In this document: positions 1 through 6,774 of the stretch, in pieces
How positions within the stretch are numbered: the first letter of the stretch is position 1
Layout of the letters: every line of letters begins with the position of its first letter
Origin: an uncultured Parabacteroides sp.
GTDB lineage: Bacteria; Bacteroidota; Bacteroidia; Bacteroidales; Tannerellaceae
Direction of reading: 5' to 3'
Length of the DNA: 21,197 nt
NCBI GenBank assembly: GCA_934725305.1
Contig: CAKVBA010000049.1
Location: 1 to 21,197, forward strand
Made by a program: the position numbers and the translations under genes
The notes under the pieces: model-generated
The model's database searches: none
Told to the model about the DNA's origin: nothing
What the model saw: the letters and a program-made list of their open reading frames with translations, nothing else

Positions 1-85
1 TGCTTGAAAATTTTCCACTCCTGACAAGATAAAAAAGAGGGCAAATCAAATATTTCTCAATTTGATACACCCTCATTCCGTCTGA

Positions 86-151
86 GCGGAGTGCCTACCC
101 ATTTTGGAAAAAGTCTATACCCTTTTTCCAAAAACTCTATAAACTATTGAA
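86..151 (-). repeat. left copy of the 22-bp unit array (3 clear units)
   Basis: Read on the minus strand, three consecutive 22-nt units occupy 151-130, 129-108 and 107-86. They match units of the array at 19936-20111 almost base for base. Shared cores are TTTATAGAGTTTT (TCTATAGAGTTTT on the right), GGAAAAAGGGTATAGACTTTT and AAAATGGGTAGGCACTCCG, in that order. A fourth, very diverged unit may lie at 85-64. Compared with the right copy, this one lacks whole 22-nt units, so copies differ by unit number. Orientation is opposite to the right copy. Confidence 0.75.
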
Positions 152-504
152 AGATAGGCCATAATTCCTTTTTCAGGGTGTTTGGGTCGAGACAGATTCG
201 TCTGTCAAGTCCGGCGAAGTTGCCCGTCGTTTCTGTCGGATCTGTTACCGCTTTTAGTAAATAATAATCCAGATAAAAACACAATAACTATCTCTCCGAT
301 GGCTATAGGTAGTACGTCGAGGCAGCCGATGAAAACATCATATTTATCATTCTTTCGCTCTAATGACCGATTTAATGTTTTTTGACAATCTAAAGTTCCT
401 AATCATATTGTTTATTTATACATTTGTCATGTAGTTCTTCCATCTCCATGTAAGAAGGGTGAAGGAATTATCGTAAATTTTTTCATAGTTAAAGTTTTGG
501 TTTG

Positions 505-544
505 AGAGCTATCCGCCCGTTGAGGGTAGGTAGCTCTTTTGTTT
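505..544 (+). terminator. terminator-like hairpin with T-rich tail
   Basis: AGAGCTA (505-511) pairs with TAGCTCT (531-537). The inner arms continue through GCCC against GGGT with a mismatch and wobbles, around a GTTGA loop, and TTTGTTT follows at once. The form is that of a plus-strand intrinsic terminator. No protein gene ends just upstream, so it could end a small RNA or be a relic. Confidence 0.5.
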
Positions 545-599
545 ATAACGGCTGATACATCCATGTTGGGTTGGAAAACCATTCATGTGTTGCTTAAAA

Positions 600-617
600 A
601 TATGTTGTTAAACATAT
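600..617. repeat. perfect 7-bp inverted repeat
   Basis: ATATGTT (600-606) and AACATAT (611-617) form a perfect inverted repeat around a 4-nt spacer. It could be a protein-binding site or a small hairpin. Nothing nearby indicates a regulated gene. Confidence 0.3.
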
Positions 618-956
618 GAATACAGGTGATTATTTTTGAAAAAAAGTCCGTTTTGCGTAAGTATTTTTGAAACATGCCCTAAAATCTGGTTGGTTTCATT
701 GGCTCTTCTGTCTTTCTTACTGTATCCATTGCTTAAAGGAATGTAATTTGGGAGTTATGTGTTTTAGGTTAATTTTTAGAGATTACAGAAGTGGATAATT
801 GAACAAAAATAAGGCATTAGTGATAATGACATCTTACAGAAATTTGGTTGTTCTTCGAGGAGTTTATTGAAAGCCCTTGAAATTCAATCTATAAAAAATA
901 TCCCCATGCAACTTCACAGCCACATGAGGATCAAACAAATAACAAACTCTACTTAT

Positions 957-998
957 ATGAAAAAACAAATACTTCTCAAAGAATTATTACTTCTATGA
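957..998 (+). other. 13-codon leucine-rich mini-frame (leader-peptide-like)
   Basis: An ATG-started frame encodes MKKQILLKELLLL and stops 2 nt before a stem-loop (1001-1046). Six leucines in 13 codons next to a hairpin resembles an amino-acid attenuation leader. However, the next gene is convergent, so there is nothing on this strand for it to control. It may be chance or the relic of a lost operon. Confidence 0.2.
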
Positions 999-1000
999 AT

Positions 1001-1046
1001 CATTCAGATTAATCCGGTCTGTCCAAGACAAGCAGACAACTGAATG
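1001..1046. terminator. imperfect stem-loop downstream of the stress-protein gene
   Basis: CATTCAG (1001-1007) pairs with CTGAATG (1040-1046). An inner stem GTCTG/CAGAC lies within, and TTTT follows on the plus side. It lies 38 nt past the stop of the minus-strand stress-protein gene. On that strand it lacks a U-tract after the stem, so assignment as that gene's terminator is uncertain. Confidence 0.35.
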
Positions 1047-1083
1047 TTTTCATAACAGTTTGCAAAGATAATATTTTTTTTGA

Positions 1084-2202
1084 TTATGAATGCATTACAA
1101 GCAATGGAGTATCTGTATGGAACAGCATTTTCCTCGCTATGCTTGGATTAAACATTCGCGCCAAAATACTTCTTCGATAGGTACTCAATGCGATCACGTC
1201 AATCTGTTTGTCACGGACAAATTTTTCTATGGCCAGCAACAAATCACCATCAGCCAAAACGGTATAACTAATATTTGCTTCTGGATATTGTTTTTGGAAA
1301 TATTCACGAACACCTGTCAGACGGATTTCATTCCATTCGTTTTTGCTCGTCGAGATGTTAAACAGATGAATGTGGAAATTATAATCCTTGATAAGCTCCA
1401 TGAATTGATCAAAAGCAATCAGATCGCGCTGATTGAACGAGGTGGCAAAGGCAATGTTCTTGGCTGCTCCCAAGTCTTTGAACGGTACATTTTCCGGAAT
1501 AGCCAACACAGGAACCCGATTGACTTCGATAATCTCTCCAGTTACACTACCTATCAAATCCATATCCTTCTGACTCTTGCCGCGCGTTCCCATAACGATT
1601 AGGTTTGGACGATATTCGCGGCTATAAGAAATTATCTCCTCTTCAGGAAGTCCCTCTCGCAATGTGTAATCAAACTTCACTTGAGGTAGTTCACCTGTAT
1701 CCATCTTCTTTTGAAGCAAAACACAAAGCTCATCCATATCATTCTGCACGCGATCTAAGATATGCTTAACTGTCTCCTCTTCGTTCACATGAAAGGATAT
1801 CGAATCGCCCAAAGGAATAGCCGACGGGAAATAGGGAGAAAAATAGGCGTGCATAATCATCACCTCTGCTCCTACCTTATCCGCGTAATTGATGCCCAGT
1901 TCACACGCCTTGATAGAATAATCAGAAAAGTCAATCGGAATCAACACCTTCTTGGTGTCACTTATCTCCTTTGGCCGAGCTTCTTCGCGTGGCTCTTCCA
2001 GACATTTGCTGTCTTCGATAATGCGCAAGGCATGCGGTAAATCACTCTCTTTTATTCGAACACGTACACCTGCAGAAACAACCGGTTGAATTTGGTTTAC
2101 ATTATGTATGTAGACTTCAATACCTTCTGTCTCTAGCATCGTTTTAAGAATTTGTGCTTTCTCGAACGTGTGAATTGCTAATGTTATAAGTTTATCTTCC
2201 AT
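1084..2202 (-). CDS. universal stress protein, two UspA domains with an N-terminal DUF2007-like domain
   Basis: A cytoplasmic protein of 372 residues. Residues 1 to about 70 resemble the DUF2007 'putative signal-transducing' fold: LITLAIHTFEKAQILKTMLE, then a hydrophobic VVSAGVRVRI strand. Two UspA domains follow, the first starting at KKVLIPIDFSDYS. That domain keeps the nucleotide-binding pattern G-x2-G-x9-GS (GTRGKSQKDMDLIGS), so it probably binds ATP. The second, ending at PLLVMHS, has lost this pattern and is probably structural. I chose the ATG at 2202 over a TTG two codons upstream. The gene stands alone, separated from the HTH gene by that gene's terminator. UspA proteins aid survival under stress and growth arrest; the specific role here is unknown. 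Confidence 0.85.
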   Translation of the reverse strand: MEDKLITLAIHTFEKAQILKTMLETEGIEVYIHNVNQIQPVVSAGVRVRIKESDLPHALRIIEDSKCLEEPREEARPKEISDTKKVLIPIDFSDYSIKACELGINYADKVGAEVMIMHAYFSPYFPSAIPLGDSISFHVNEEETVKHILDRVQNDMDELCVLLQKKMDTGELPQVKFDYTLREGLPEEEIISYSREYRPNLIVMGTRGKSQKDMDLIGSVTGEIIEVNRVPVLAIPENVPFKDLGAAKNIAFATSFNQRDLIAFDQFMELIKDYNFHIHLFNISTSKNEWNEIRLTGVREYFQKQYPEANISYTVLADGDLLLAIEKFVRDKQIDVIALSTYRRSILARMFNPSIARKMLFHTDTPLLVMHS

Positions 2203-2249
2203 ACTCAATGTTTTTTAAGTGAAACAATCGGGGTTATGCTTTTGTTATA

Positions 2250-2290
2250 ATAAAAAATCCCAAAGCAACGTTTTAAAGACTTGCCATGGG
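2250..2290 (-). terminator. intrinsic terminator of the HTH gene
   Basis: On the minus strand CCCATGGCAA (2290-2281) pairs with TTGCTTTGGG (2268-2259), a 10-bp stem with one mismatch and one wobble around a 12-nt loop. ATTTTTTATT follows directly. It lies about 40 nt past the HTH stop codon and separates that gene from the stress-protein gene. Confidence 0.75.
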
Positions 2291-2328
2291 ATTAATTATT
2301 ATGTATGTGTCTTATATTTCGTTCTTTG

Positions 2329-2604
2329 TTACGCATTGGCTGCATCGGTATTGGCCTTTTCTTCTTCCAATATTGCCAATGCACGTTCCAATATAGTCAT
2401 GTCATCTAATACAACTAATCCCCCATCAGGGCCCGGTTCAATATGAATACCACAACTTTTACCATCTTTATAGTTATACCCGCCAAAGTAATTTCTCACC
2501 GTTTCAACAGATATTCCCATTTCATCAGCAATGCGATGTGTTCCCCCATCGGGTAAACTATCTTTTATCTTTCTCAACTCGTTAAACGTGATTGTTTTTG
2601 CCAT
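2329..2604 (-). CDS. small HTH DNA-binding protein of the Bacteroidetes type
   Basis: A 91-residue soluble protein. Residues about 22-41 read as a helix-turn-helix (THRIADEMGISVETVRNYFG), where the second helix would be the recognition helix. After it comes a glycine-rich strand segment, GIHIEPGPDGGLVVLDD, and a C-terminal helix rich in alanine and glutamate. I recall similar small proteins as common in Bacteroides, but no function is established to my knowledge. It is monocistronic: a TAnnTTTG box lies at 2677-2684, a palindrome at 2639-2656 in the leader, and a strong terminator at 2250-2290. The palindrome hints at autoregulation, which is inference. The ATG at 2604 is the only sensible start. 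Confidence 0.8.
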   Translation of the reverse strand: MAKTITFNELRKIKDSLPDGGTHRIADEMGISVETVRNYFGGYNYKDGKSCGIHIEPGPDGGLVVLDDMTILERALAILEEEKANTDAANA

Positions 2605-2638
2605 GATATTTTTATTTAAACTTACAGTTCCTTTTTTA

Positions 2639-2656
2639 TATCTTGCCCCTAAGATA
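2639..2656. promoter_or_regulatory. palindrome in the HTH leader, possible operator
   Basis: TATCTT (2639-2644) and AAGATA (2651-2656) form a perfect inverted repeat around GCCCCT, followed by a second AAGAT-like half site. It lies between the -7 box and the start codon of the HTH gene, where an autorepressor might bind. Confidence 0.35.
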
Positions 2657-2676
2657 AGATATATATATCAATCGAA

Positions 2677-2684
2677 CAAATATA
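2677..2684 (-). promoter_or_regulatory. Bacteroides -7 box for the HTH gene
   Basis: TATATTTG on the minus strand matches the Bacteroidetes -7 consensus TAnnTTTG. A TTG about 22 nt upstream could act as the -33 element, though the spacing is slightly long. The predicted leader is about 65 nt. Confidence 0.55.
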
Positions 2685-2729
2685 TTGGCAAAAAGAAGTA
2701 AACTTACAATATGTTTTACGACATGGTTT

Positions 2730-3422
2730 TCAGTGAAGTAAACCAATCAGCGGCTTGTTGAAAAGGACCAGCAAAGCGATGGTAATCCAAACGGCATATG
2801 CGATCAGCCGCTTTTGGCTAGTGGTATATATTTGGTCGGGGCGACACTTGAAAGGCTCAGGGATCCATCGGGCGCGTATTCTATAGTAAAACTGATAGAC
2901 CAGAAATCCAAACAGACAGCCGGAAATGATGCCAGGAACAATATCCGAAATGAAATGTACTCCTAAGTATATTCGGCTATAGGCAGTCAGCAACGCCCAA
3001 AAAAAGATGGTTATGGCAAATTGCTTGTAACGAAACAGCAGACTCATAAAGGTGGCAAAGCCAAAAGCATTGGCCGCATGGCTTGAGATAAAGCCATACA
3101 TGCCACCGCGATAGTTGAAGACGGTTTCTACCTGCTCCATAAAATCGGGGTGATGTGTGGGTCTGAAACGGGTAAACAGAGGCTTACACACATGAGAAGC
3201 AAACTGATCACACAGCGTAATGGTTAATGCGATGGCTAAGAGGATCAATACATATTCTCGCCAGTTCTTCTTGTAGATCAATACGCCTATTATAAAGGCT
3301 GCCAACGGCAACCATACTACCTTACCGGAATAAAGCCACATGACATTATCCATAAAAGCAGTGTGATTGCCGTTAAGCCATAAGAACGCATCGCGTTCAT
3401 AAATCAAAACTCTTTCCAGCAT
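2730..3422 (-). CDS. PAP2-family membrane phosphatase
   Basis: An integral membrane lipid phosphatase of 230 residues with several hydrophobic helices. All three catalytic motifs are present: K80-x6-R87-P88 (KPLFTRFRP), S113-S114-H115 (ISSHAANAF) and S149-R150-x5-H156-x3-D160 (SRIYLGVHFISD). The second histidine should be the nucleophile and the first the proton donor, acting outside the inner membrane. Substrates in this family include undecaprenyl pyrophosphate, phosphatidylglycerol phosphate and lipid A phosphates; the sequence does not decide between them. It starts 3 nt after the batE stop, so it is almost certainly co-transcribed with the Bat operon as its last gene. A tie to envelope lipid recycling is inference. 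Confidence 0.88.
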   Translation of the reverse strand: MLERVLIYERDAFLWLNGNHTAFMDNVMWLYSGKVVWLPLAAFIIGVLIYKKNWREYVLILLAIALTITLCDQFASHVCKPLFTRFRPTHHPDFMEQVETVFNYRGGMYGFISSHAANAFGFATFMSLLFRYKQFAITIFFWALLTAYSRIYLGVHFISDIVPGIISGCLFGFLVYQFYYRIRARWIPEPFKCRPDQIYTTSQKRLIAYAVWITIALLVLFNKPLIGLLH

Positions 3423-3425
3423 TGG

Positions 3426-4175
3426 TTAGATCTTTTCAATGTCCTTATTCGGAATCCAACCGATGTTACCATCTTCTATCTGAACTTCGCTCCAGTCTCC
3501 CAGTGTGCTTTTGATAAGCAGCTTGGTTCCTTCATGCAGGATAAACAGATCGGTACCACTGGCATCCGGAGAGCTCTTGACGGTAACTGTCGGTGTGAAA
3601 ACTATCGCATGCATACGGTTCAGTAACTCGTCTTTCTGATTCTTGGCAAAAATGTTGGCAAAGATTACAATCAGCAACAAAACAATACCGACATAAAAAC
3701 CTACTTTTTTCAGGCGAACCCATTTGGAGAAGAAGAAAAGAATCAGACAGCCGATGAACAGGATAAAACAGAATACTCCCAATTTGGCCCATGAATCCAC
3801 TCCGCCCAGGTTCTGGATTGAGTGGAACCAGCGAGACAAGAAGAACTCCCCGATCGGCTCAATCTTATCGACGGTCTTCTGTTTGGCTATCTGCAGGTTG
3901 AAGCGAGCATCGCTGTCACCCGGTTCAAGCACCAATGAACGTTCATAGTTCAGGATGGCCGGAGCCACCTTTCCCATTTTATAATAAGCATTGCCTAAGT
4001 TATAATAGATGTCGGCCGATTCGCCATTCTCTTTCAACACCTTTTCATAAAGTTCGATCGCTTTCGCATAGTTTTCTGTCTGATAAGCGGCATCGGCCTC
4101 TTTAATAACCGACTCTTGTGCATAGACGGTCAAACCGATGCACTGGATCAAGAAGAAAAGCACTATCTTTTTCAT
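3426..4175 (-). CDS. batE: BatE: TPR and bacterial SH3 protein of the aerotolerance operon
   Basis: A 249-residue envelope protein. A signal peptide (MKKIVLFFLIQCIGLTVYAQ) is followed by TPR repeats (ADAAYQTENYAKAIELYEK and IYYNLGNAYYKMGKVAPAIL). Two hydrophobic helices come next (GVFCFILFIGCLILFFF and GFYVGIVLLLIVIFANIF), then a C-terminal SH3-like domain (TVTVKSSPDASGTDLFILHE to the end). TPR and SH3 modules indicate protein-protein contacts, presumably with other Bat proteins. I chose the ATG at 4175 because it gives a clean signal peptide. An ATG at 4193 just past the batD stop, and a longer frame overlapping batD, are alternatives. It sits between batD and the PAP2 gene in the operon. 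Confidence 0.88.
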   Translation of the reverse strand: MKKIVLFFLIQCIGLTVYAQESVIKEADAAYQTENYAKAIELYEKVLKENGESADIYYNLGNAYYKMGKVAPAILNYERSLVLEPGDSDARFNLQIAKQKTVDKIEPIGEFFLSRWFHSIQNLGGVDSWAKLGVFCFILFIGCLILFFFSKWVRLKKVGFYVGIVLLLIVIFANIFAKNQKDELLNRMHAIVFTPTVTVKSSPDASGTDLFILHEGTKLLIKSTLGDWSEVQIEDGNIGWIPNKDIEKI

Positions 4176-4197
4176 ATATGTCAATCGTCTCATGTCT

Positions 4198-6036
4198 TTA
4201 TTTTTTGATTGTATTCTCCATTTTACCAATGGCATCTACCGTTTGTTCATACAACTTGTCCATCGTTTCTGAAACCTGTGCCGGTGCATAGCGTGCAAAT
4301 TCACATGTGTTCAGAATGTTCATAAACTCTTCGATCAAGGCAGAGTCAACGCCATATGTAGCTAATTCTGTCTCTACATTATCTTTGGTCAAGTTTGCTT
4401 GCGGCATGTTCAGCTTGTCGCTCAAATATCCCCAAAGAGCACGCAAAATCTCTTCGTAGAACGCCTCTTTCTTGCCCTCTTTCATCAGCTTGCCTGCATT
4501 CTTCAGACGCTTAACAGCTGTCTTGTTGGCCTTCTTGTTTCTTACCAAAGCAATATTAGAGTTTTCCTTCACCTGCTTACGGTAGATAAAGAAGAATGCG
4601 ATGAATAGCAAAGCCGGAACGATGTAGCTCATTGCATAGGTGAATGATCCGAAGAAGATGTCTTCTTTTGAGACGAAGTGTCCGCCATTAATCTTCAGAT
4701 AACGTATATCCTTACCCAGATATTTCACATTTTCCTTGTTGCTGAAGTTCGACACAACCGGAGCTGCACTACCATTGTCTTCACCCTTTTCGACATGCAG
4801 CTTGTATGTTTTTGATGAAAGTGTTTTATAGCTTCCAGAGCTGACATCAAAATAAGAGAATTGAATTGCAGGAATCTCAAAGTCTCCGGCATAGCGTGGA
4901 ATAGCCATATATTCAATGGTCTTGCTACCACTCACACCCGCTGTTGTAGTCTTGATGTTTGTCTCAACCTTGGGATCATAGATATCGAAATCGTTCGGGA
5001 ATTGCACTTCGGGATTCTTAACCAGCTTGACATTTCCGTTTCCGCTAATCTTCACCTTAATAGTAACCGCTTCGTTGGTCTTCACATGGTCGGTATTGAT
5101 ATCTGCCGTCATGCTGAACGTTCCCACCGCACCTCCAAATGAAGAAGGTTTGCCAGAAGGCAGCGGTTTGACTGTAATGGTTGTTGGTGAAGACTTCAGC
5201 TCTTTGTTTACATCCTGATAAGAGTCAAAGAAGTCATCGAAGATACTACGCACTTTCTGCTGAGTCGGAATGCGCACCACAGCATCAAAGGTACCGGAAT
5301 CGATAGTAATCTTGCCGGAACGTTGCGGATAGAGATAGGTCTGCTTCAGTGTTACCACATAGTAGTTACGACCGTTATAATTCTCCATGGTCCATTGTTT
5401 CTCCTGAGGCAATTCAACCTCTTGAGCCAGGAAGCCTTCAAACTCGGGGAATTTGGCATTGTTCAATCCGCAAGGACGTGCTGCATACAACTTGAAGGTA
5501 GCCAAAAAGCCCTGCTGTTCATAGACGTTGGAAGAAGAGACTCTCAACTTCACAAACAGATCGTCTTTATTGATGCGAGTTGATGCAGCCATCTGACTGC
5601 TGCTTCCCTCTGCATTGCCTGCACTACTTGCCTTGTCTGGCGGAAGAACCTTAATCACCAAACCGTTGGAGGTGTAATTAGCCCCTTTTACCTTGATTGT
5701 GGCAGGAGCAATATTAAATGTACCCTCTTTCTTCGGCATCAGAATATAGGTATAGGTTACAGTTGTTTCACTGGAGCTTTGTCCGTTTACCCAACTACTA
5801 CTATACGAAGTGGACTGAGACGGGCCCATTAACACCTTGAAGTCGGGCATCTCTTGCACACGCAAATCTTTTCCCTCTGCATTGACAGTAAAGGTCAATC
5901 TAAACTGCTCACCCATCACAACAGCGCTGGGTGCAGAGGCTTTAAATACCACATCGGCAGCGTGAAGCACTGTCCCTGTTGTTACCATCAATAAGAATAA
6001 GAAAAACCATTTTCTCATTATCTTCTCCTTTTTCAT
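4198..6036 (-). CDS. batD: BatD: oxygen-tolerance protein with immunoglobulin-like modules
   Basis: A protein of about 612 residues. The signal peptide (KWFFLFLLMVTTGTVLHAAD) leads into a long beta-rich periplasmic region of the BatD type, with repeated modules such as FTVNAEGKDLRVQEMPDF and IKVKISGNGNVKLVKNP. One membrane helix follows (YIVPALLFIAFFFIYRK), then a cytoplasmic tail of about 110 residues. Start choice is open. The ATG at 6036 overlaps the batC stop as TAATG, suggesting coupled translation. An ATG at 6018 has AGGAG a few bases upstream and gives a shorter signal peptide. BatD is required in the Bat system, but its biochemical activity is not known. It probably presents periplasmic binding surfaces to the VWA proteins BatA and BatB. 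Confidence 0.92.
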   Translation of the reverse strand: MKKEKIMRKWFFLFLLMVTTGTVLHAADVVFKASAPSAVVMGEQFRLTFTVNAEGKDLRVQEMPDFKVLMGPSQSTSYSSSWVNGQSSSETTVTYTYILMPKKEGTFNIAPATIKVKGANYTSNGLVIKVLPPDKASSAGNAEGSSSQMAASTRINKDDLFVKLRVSSSNVYEQQGFLATFKLYAARPCGLNNAKFPEFEGFLAQEVELPQEKQWTMENYNGRNYYVVTLKQTYLYPQRSGKITIDSGTFDAVVRIPTQQKVRSIFDDFFDSYQDVNKELKSSPTTITVKPLPSGKPSSFGGAVGTFSMTADINTDHVKTNEAVTIKVKISGNGNVKLVKNPEVQFPNDFDIYDPKVETNIKTTTAGVSGSKTIEYMAIPRYAGDFEIPAIQFSYFDVSSGSYKTLSSKTYKLHVEKGEDNGSAAPVVSNFSNKENVKYLGKDIRYLKINGGHFVSKEDIFFGSFTYAMSYIVPALLFIAFFFIYRKQVKENSNIALVRNKKANKTAVKRLKNAGKLMKEGKKEAFYEEILRALWGYLSDKLNMPQANLTKDNVETELATYGVDSALIEEFMNILNTCEFARYAPAQVSETMDKLYEQTVDAIGKMENTIKK

Positions 6037-6773
6037 TACCATTCCTTCTCTGTTTTGCGGCGCTGCTGCTGTTGCATCTGAGCCTTTTTCACCTTTTCTT
6101 GTGTATCTTTCTCATCCTGCAAGAAGGCATCCAACATCTGCTGAGCATTGTCTTTACTCATCTGCTCATTGGACTGCTGCTCTTCCTGCGTCTTATTCTG
6201 TTTCTGATCATTCTGAGGTTGCGGCTGTGGCTGCTGCTGTTCATTCTCTTTCTGATCTTTGTTCTCCTTCTGGTCCTCATTCTGCTGACTCTGATCTTCG
6301 TTCTGCTGATCTTGCAACAACTTCTGGGCTAACGCCAGATTGTAGCGAGTCTCATCATCTTTCGGATTCAGACGGAGCGACTGCTTATACATCTCTATAC
6401 TTTTATCGTATTCTTTAGCCTGCATAAAGATGTTTCCCATGTTGTGATAGACTGACGCCAGGCGAGTCTTACCCTCAGAAGTCTCAGACAATTTCTCTCC
6501 TTGTCCGGCCAGCAACTGATACTGTTCAGCCGCTTCGGGAAACTTCTTCTGCTTATACAATGAGTTACCCAAGTTGTAGGTTCCCTCTATCGACCGTGGG
6601 TTAACATCCAAACTTTTGCGGTAAGCGATCTCGGCTTCCGTATATTTCTCATTCTGATAGAGCTCATTTCCCTCTCGTACATTTTTGCGCTCGGCCTTTT
6701 GGGCAAAGGCAATCGTACTGCTAAACAGGAATGTCGCTATCCATATCACTGTCCTTTGCATATCATTCATCAT
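6036..6773 (-). CDS. batC: BatC: TPR protein with a charged, glutamine-rich tail
   Basis: A 245-residue exported protein. The signal peptide (VIWIATFLFSSTIAFAQ) is followed by TPR repeats: EGNELYQNEKYTEAEIAYRK, GTYNLGNSLYKQKKFPEAA and YHNMGNIFMQAKEYDKSIEM. The last ~90 residues are low complexity, rich in Q, N, E, D and K, with tandem variants of NEDQ and KENKDQ, and are likely disordered. BatC joins the BatB and BatA VWA proteins in this operon family and probably scaffolds them. It begins 1 nt after the batB stop and its own stop overlaps batD as TAATG. Two further ATGs near the start (6770 and 6761) are possible; the signal peptide is kept in each. Confidence 0.9.
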   Translation of the reverse strand: MMNDMQRTVIWIATFLFSSTIAFAQKAERKNVREGNELYQNEKYTEAEIAYRKSLDVNPRSIEGTYNLGNSLYKQKKFPEAAEQYQLLAGQGEKLSETSEGKTRLASVYHNMGNIFMQAKEYDKSIEMYKQSLRLNPKDDETRYNLALAQKLLQDQQNEDQSQQNEDQKENKDQKENEQQQPQPQPQNDQKQNKTQEEQQSNEQMSKDNAQQMLDAFLQDEKDTQEKVKKAQMQQQQRRKTEKEW

Positions 6774-6774
6774 A

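Larger units (their letters stand above)
1..1083. other. gene-poor region left of the stress-protein gene
   Basis: I see no convincing protein gene in this stretch. Short open frames exist (for example plus 182-385) but have no family resemblance or coding character. The region holds three units of a 22-bp repeat (86-151), a terminator-like hairpin with a T-rich tail (505-544), a perfect palindrome (600-617), a 13-codon leucine-rich mini-frame (957-998) and a long imperfect stem-loop (1001-1046). It is AT-rich and probably a spacer between transcription units, possibly with a small RNA ending near 544. Confidence 0.6.

Noticed and set aside
182..385. 67-codon plus-strand frame in the left gap
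   Set aside because: No family resemblance, no ribosome site and mixed composition. The opposite strand also has an open stretch with a hydrophobic segment but no start codon, so neither is convincing.
5979..6332. 117-codon leucine-rich plus-strand frame
   Set aside because: It is antisense to the glutamine-rich tail of batC; CAG/CTG-like codons read as leucine on the other strand, so the frame is an artefact of that composition.
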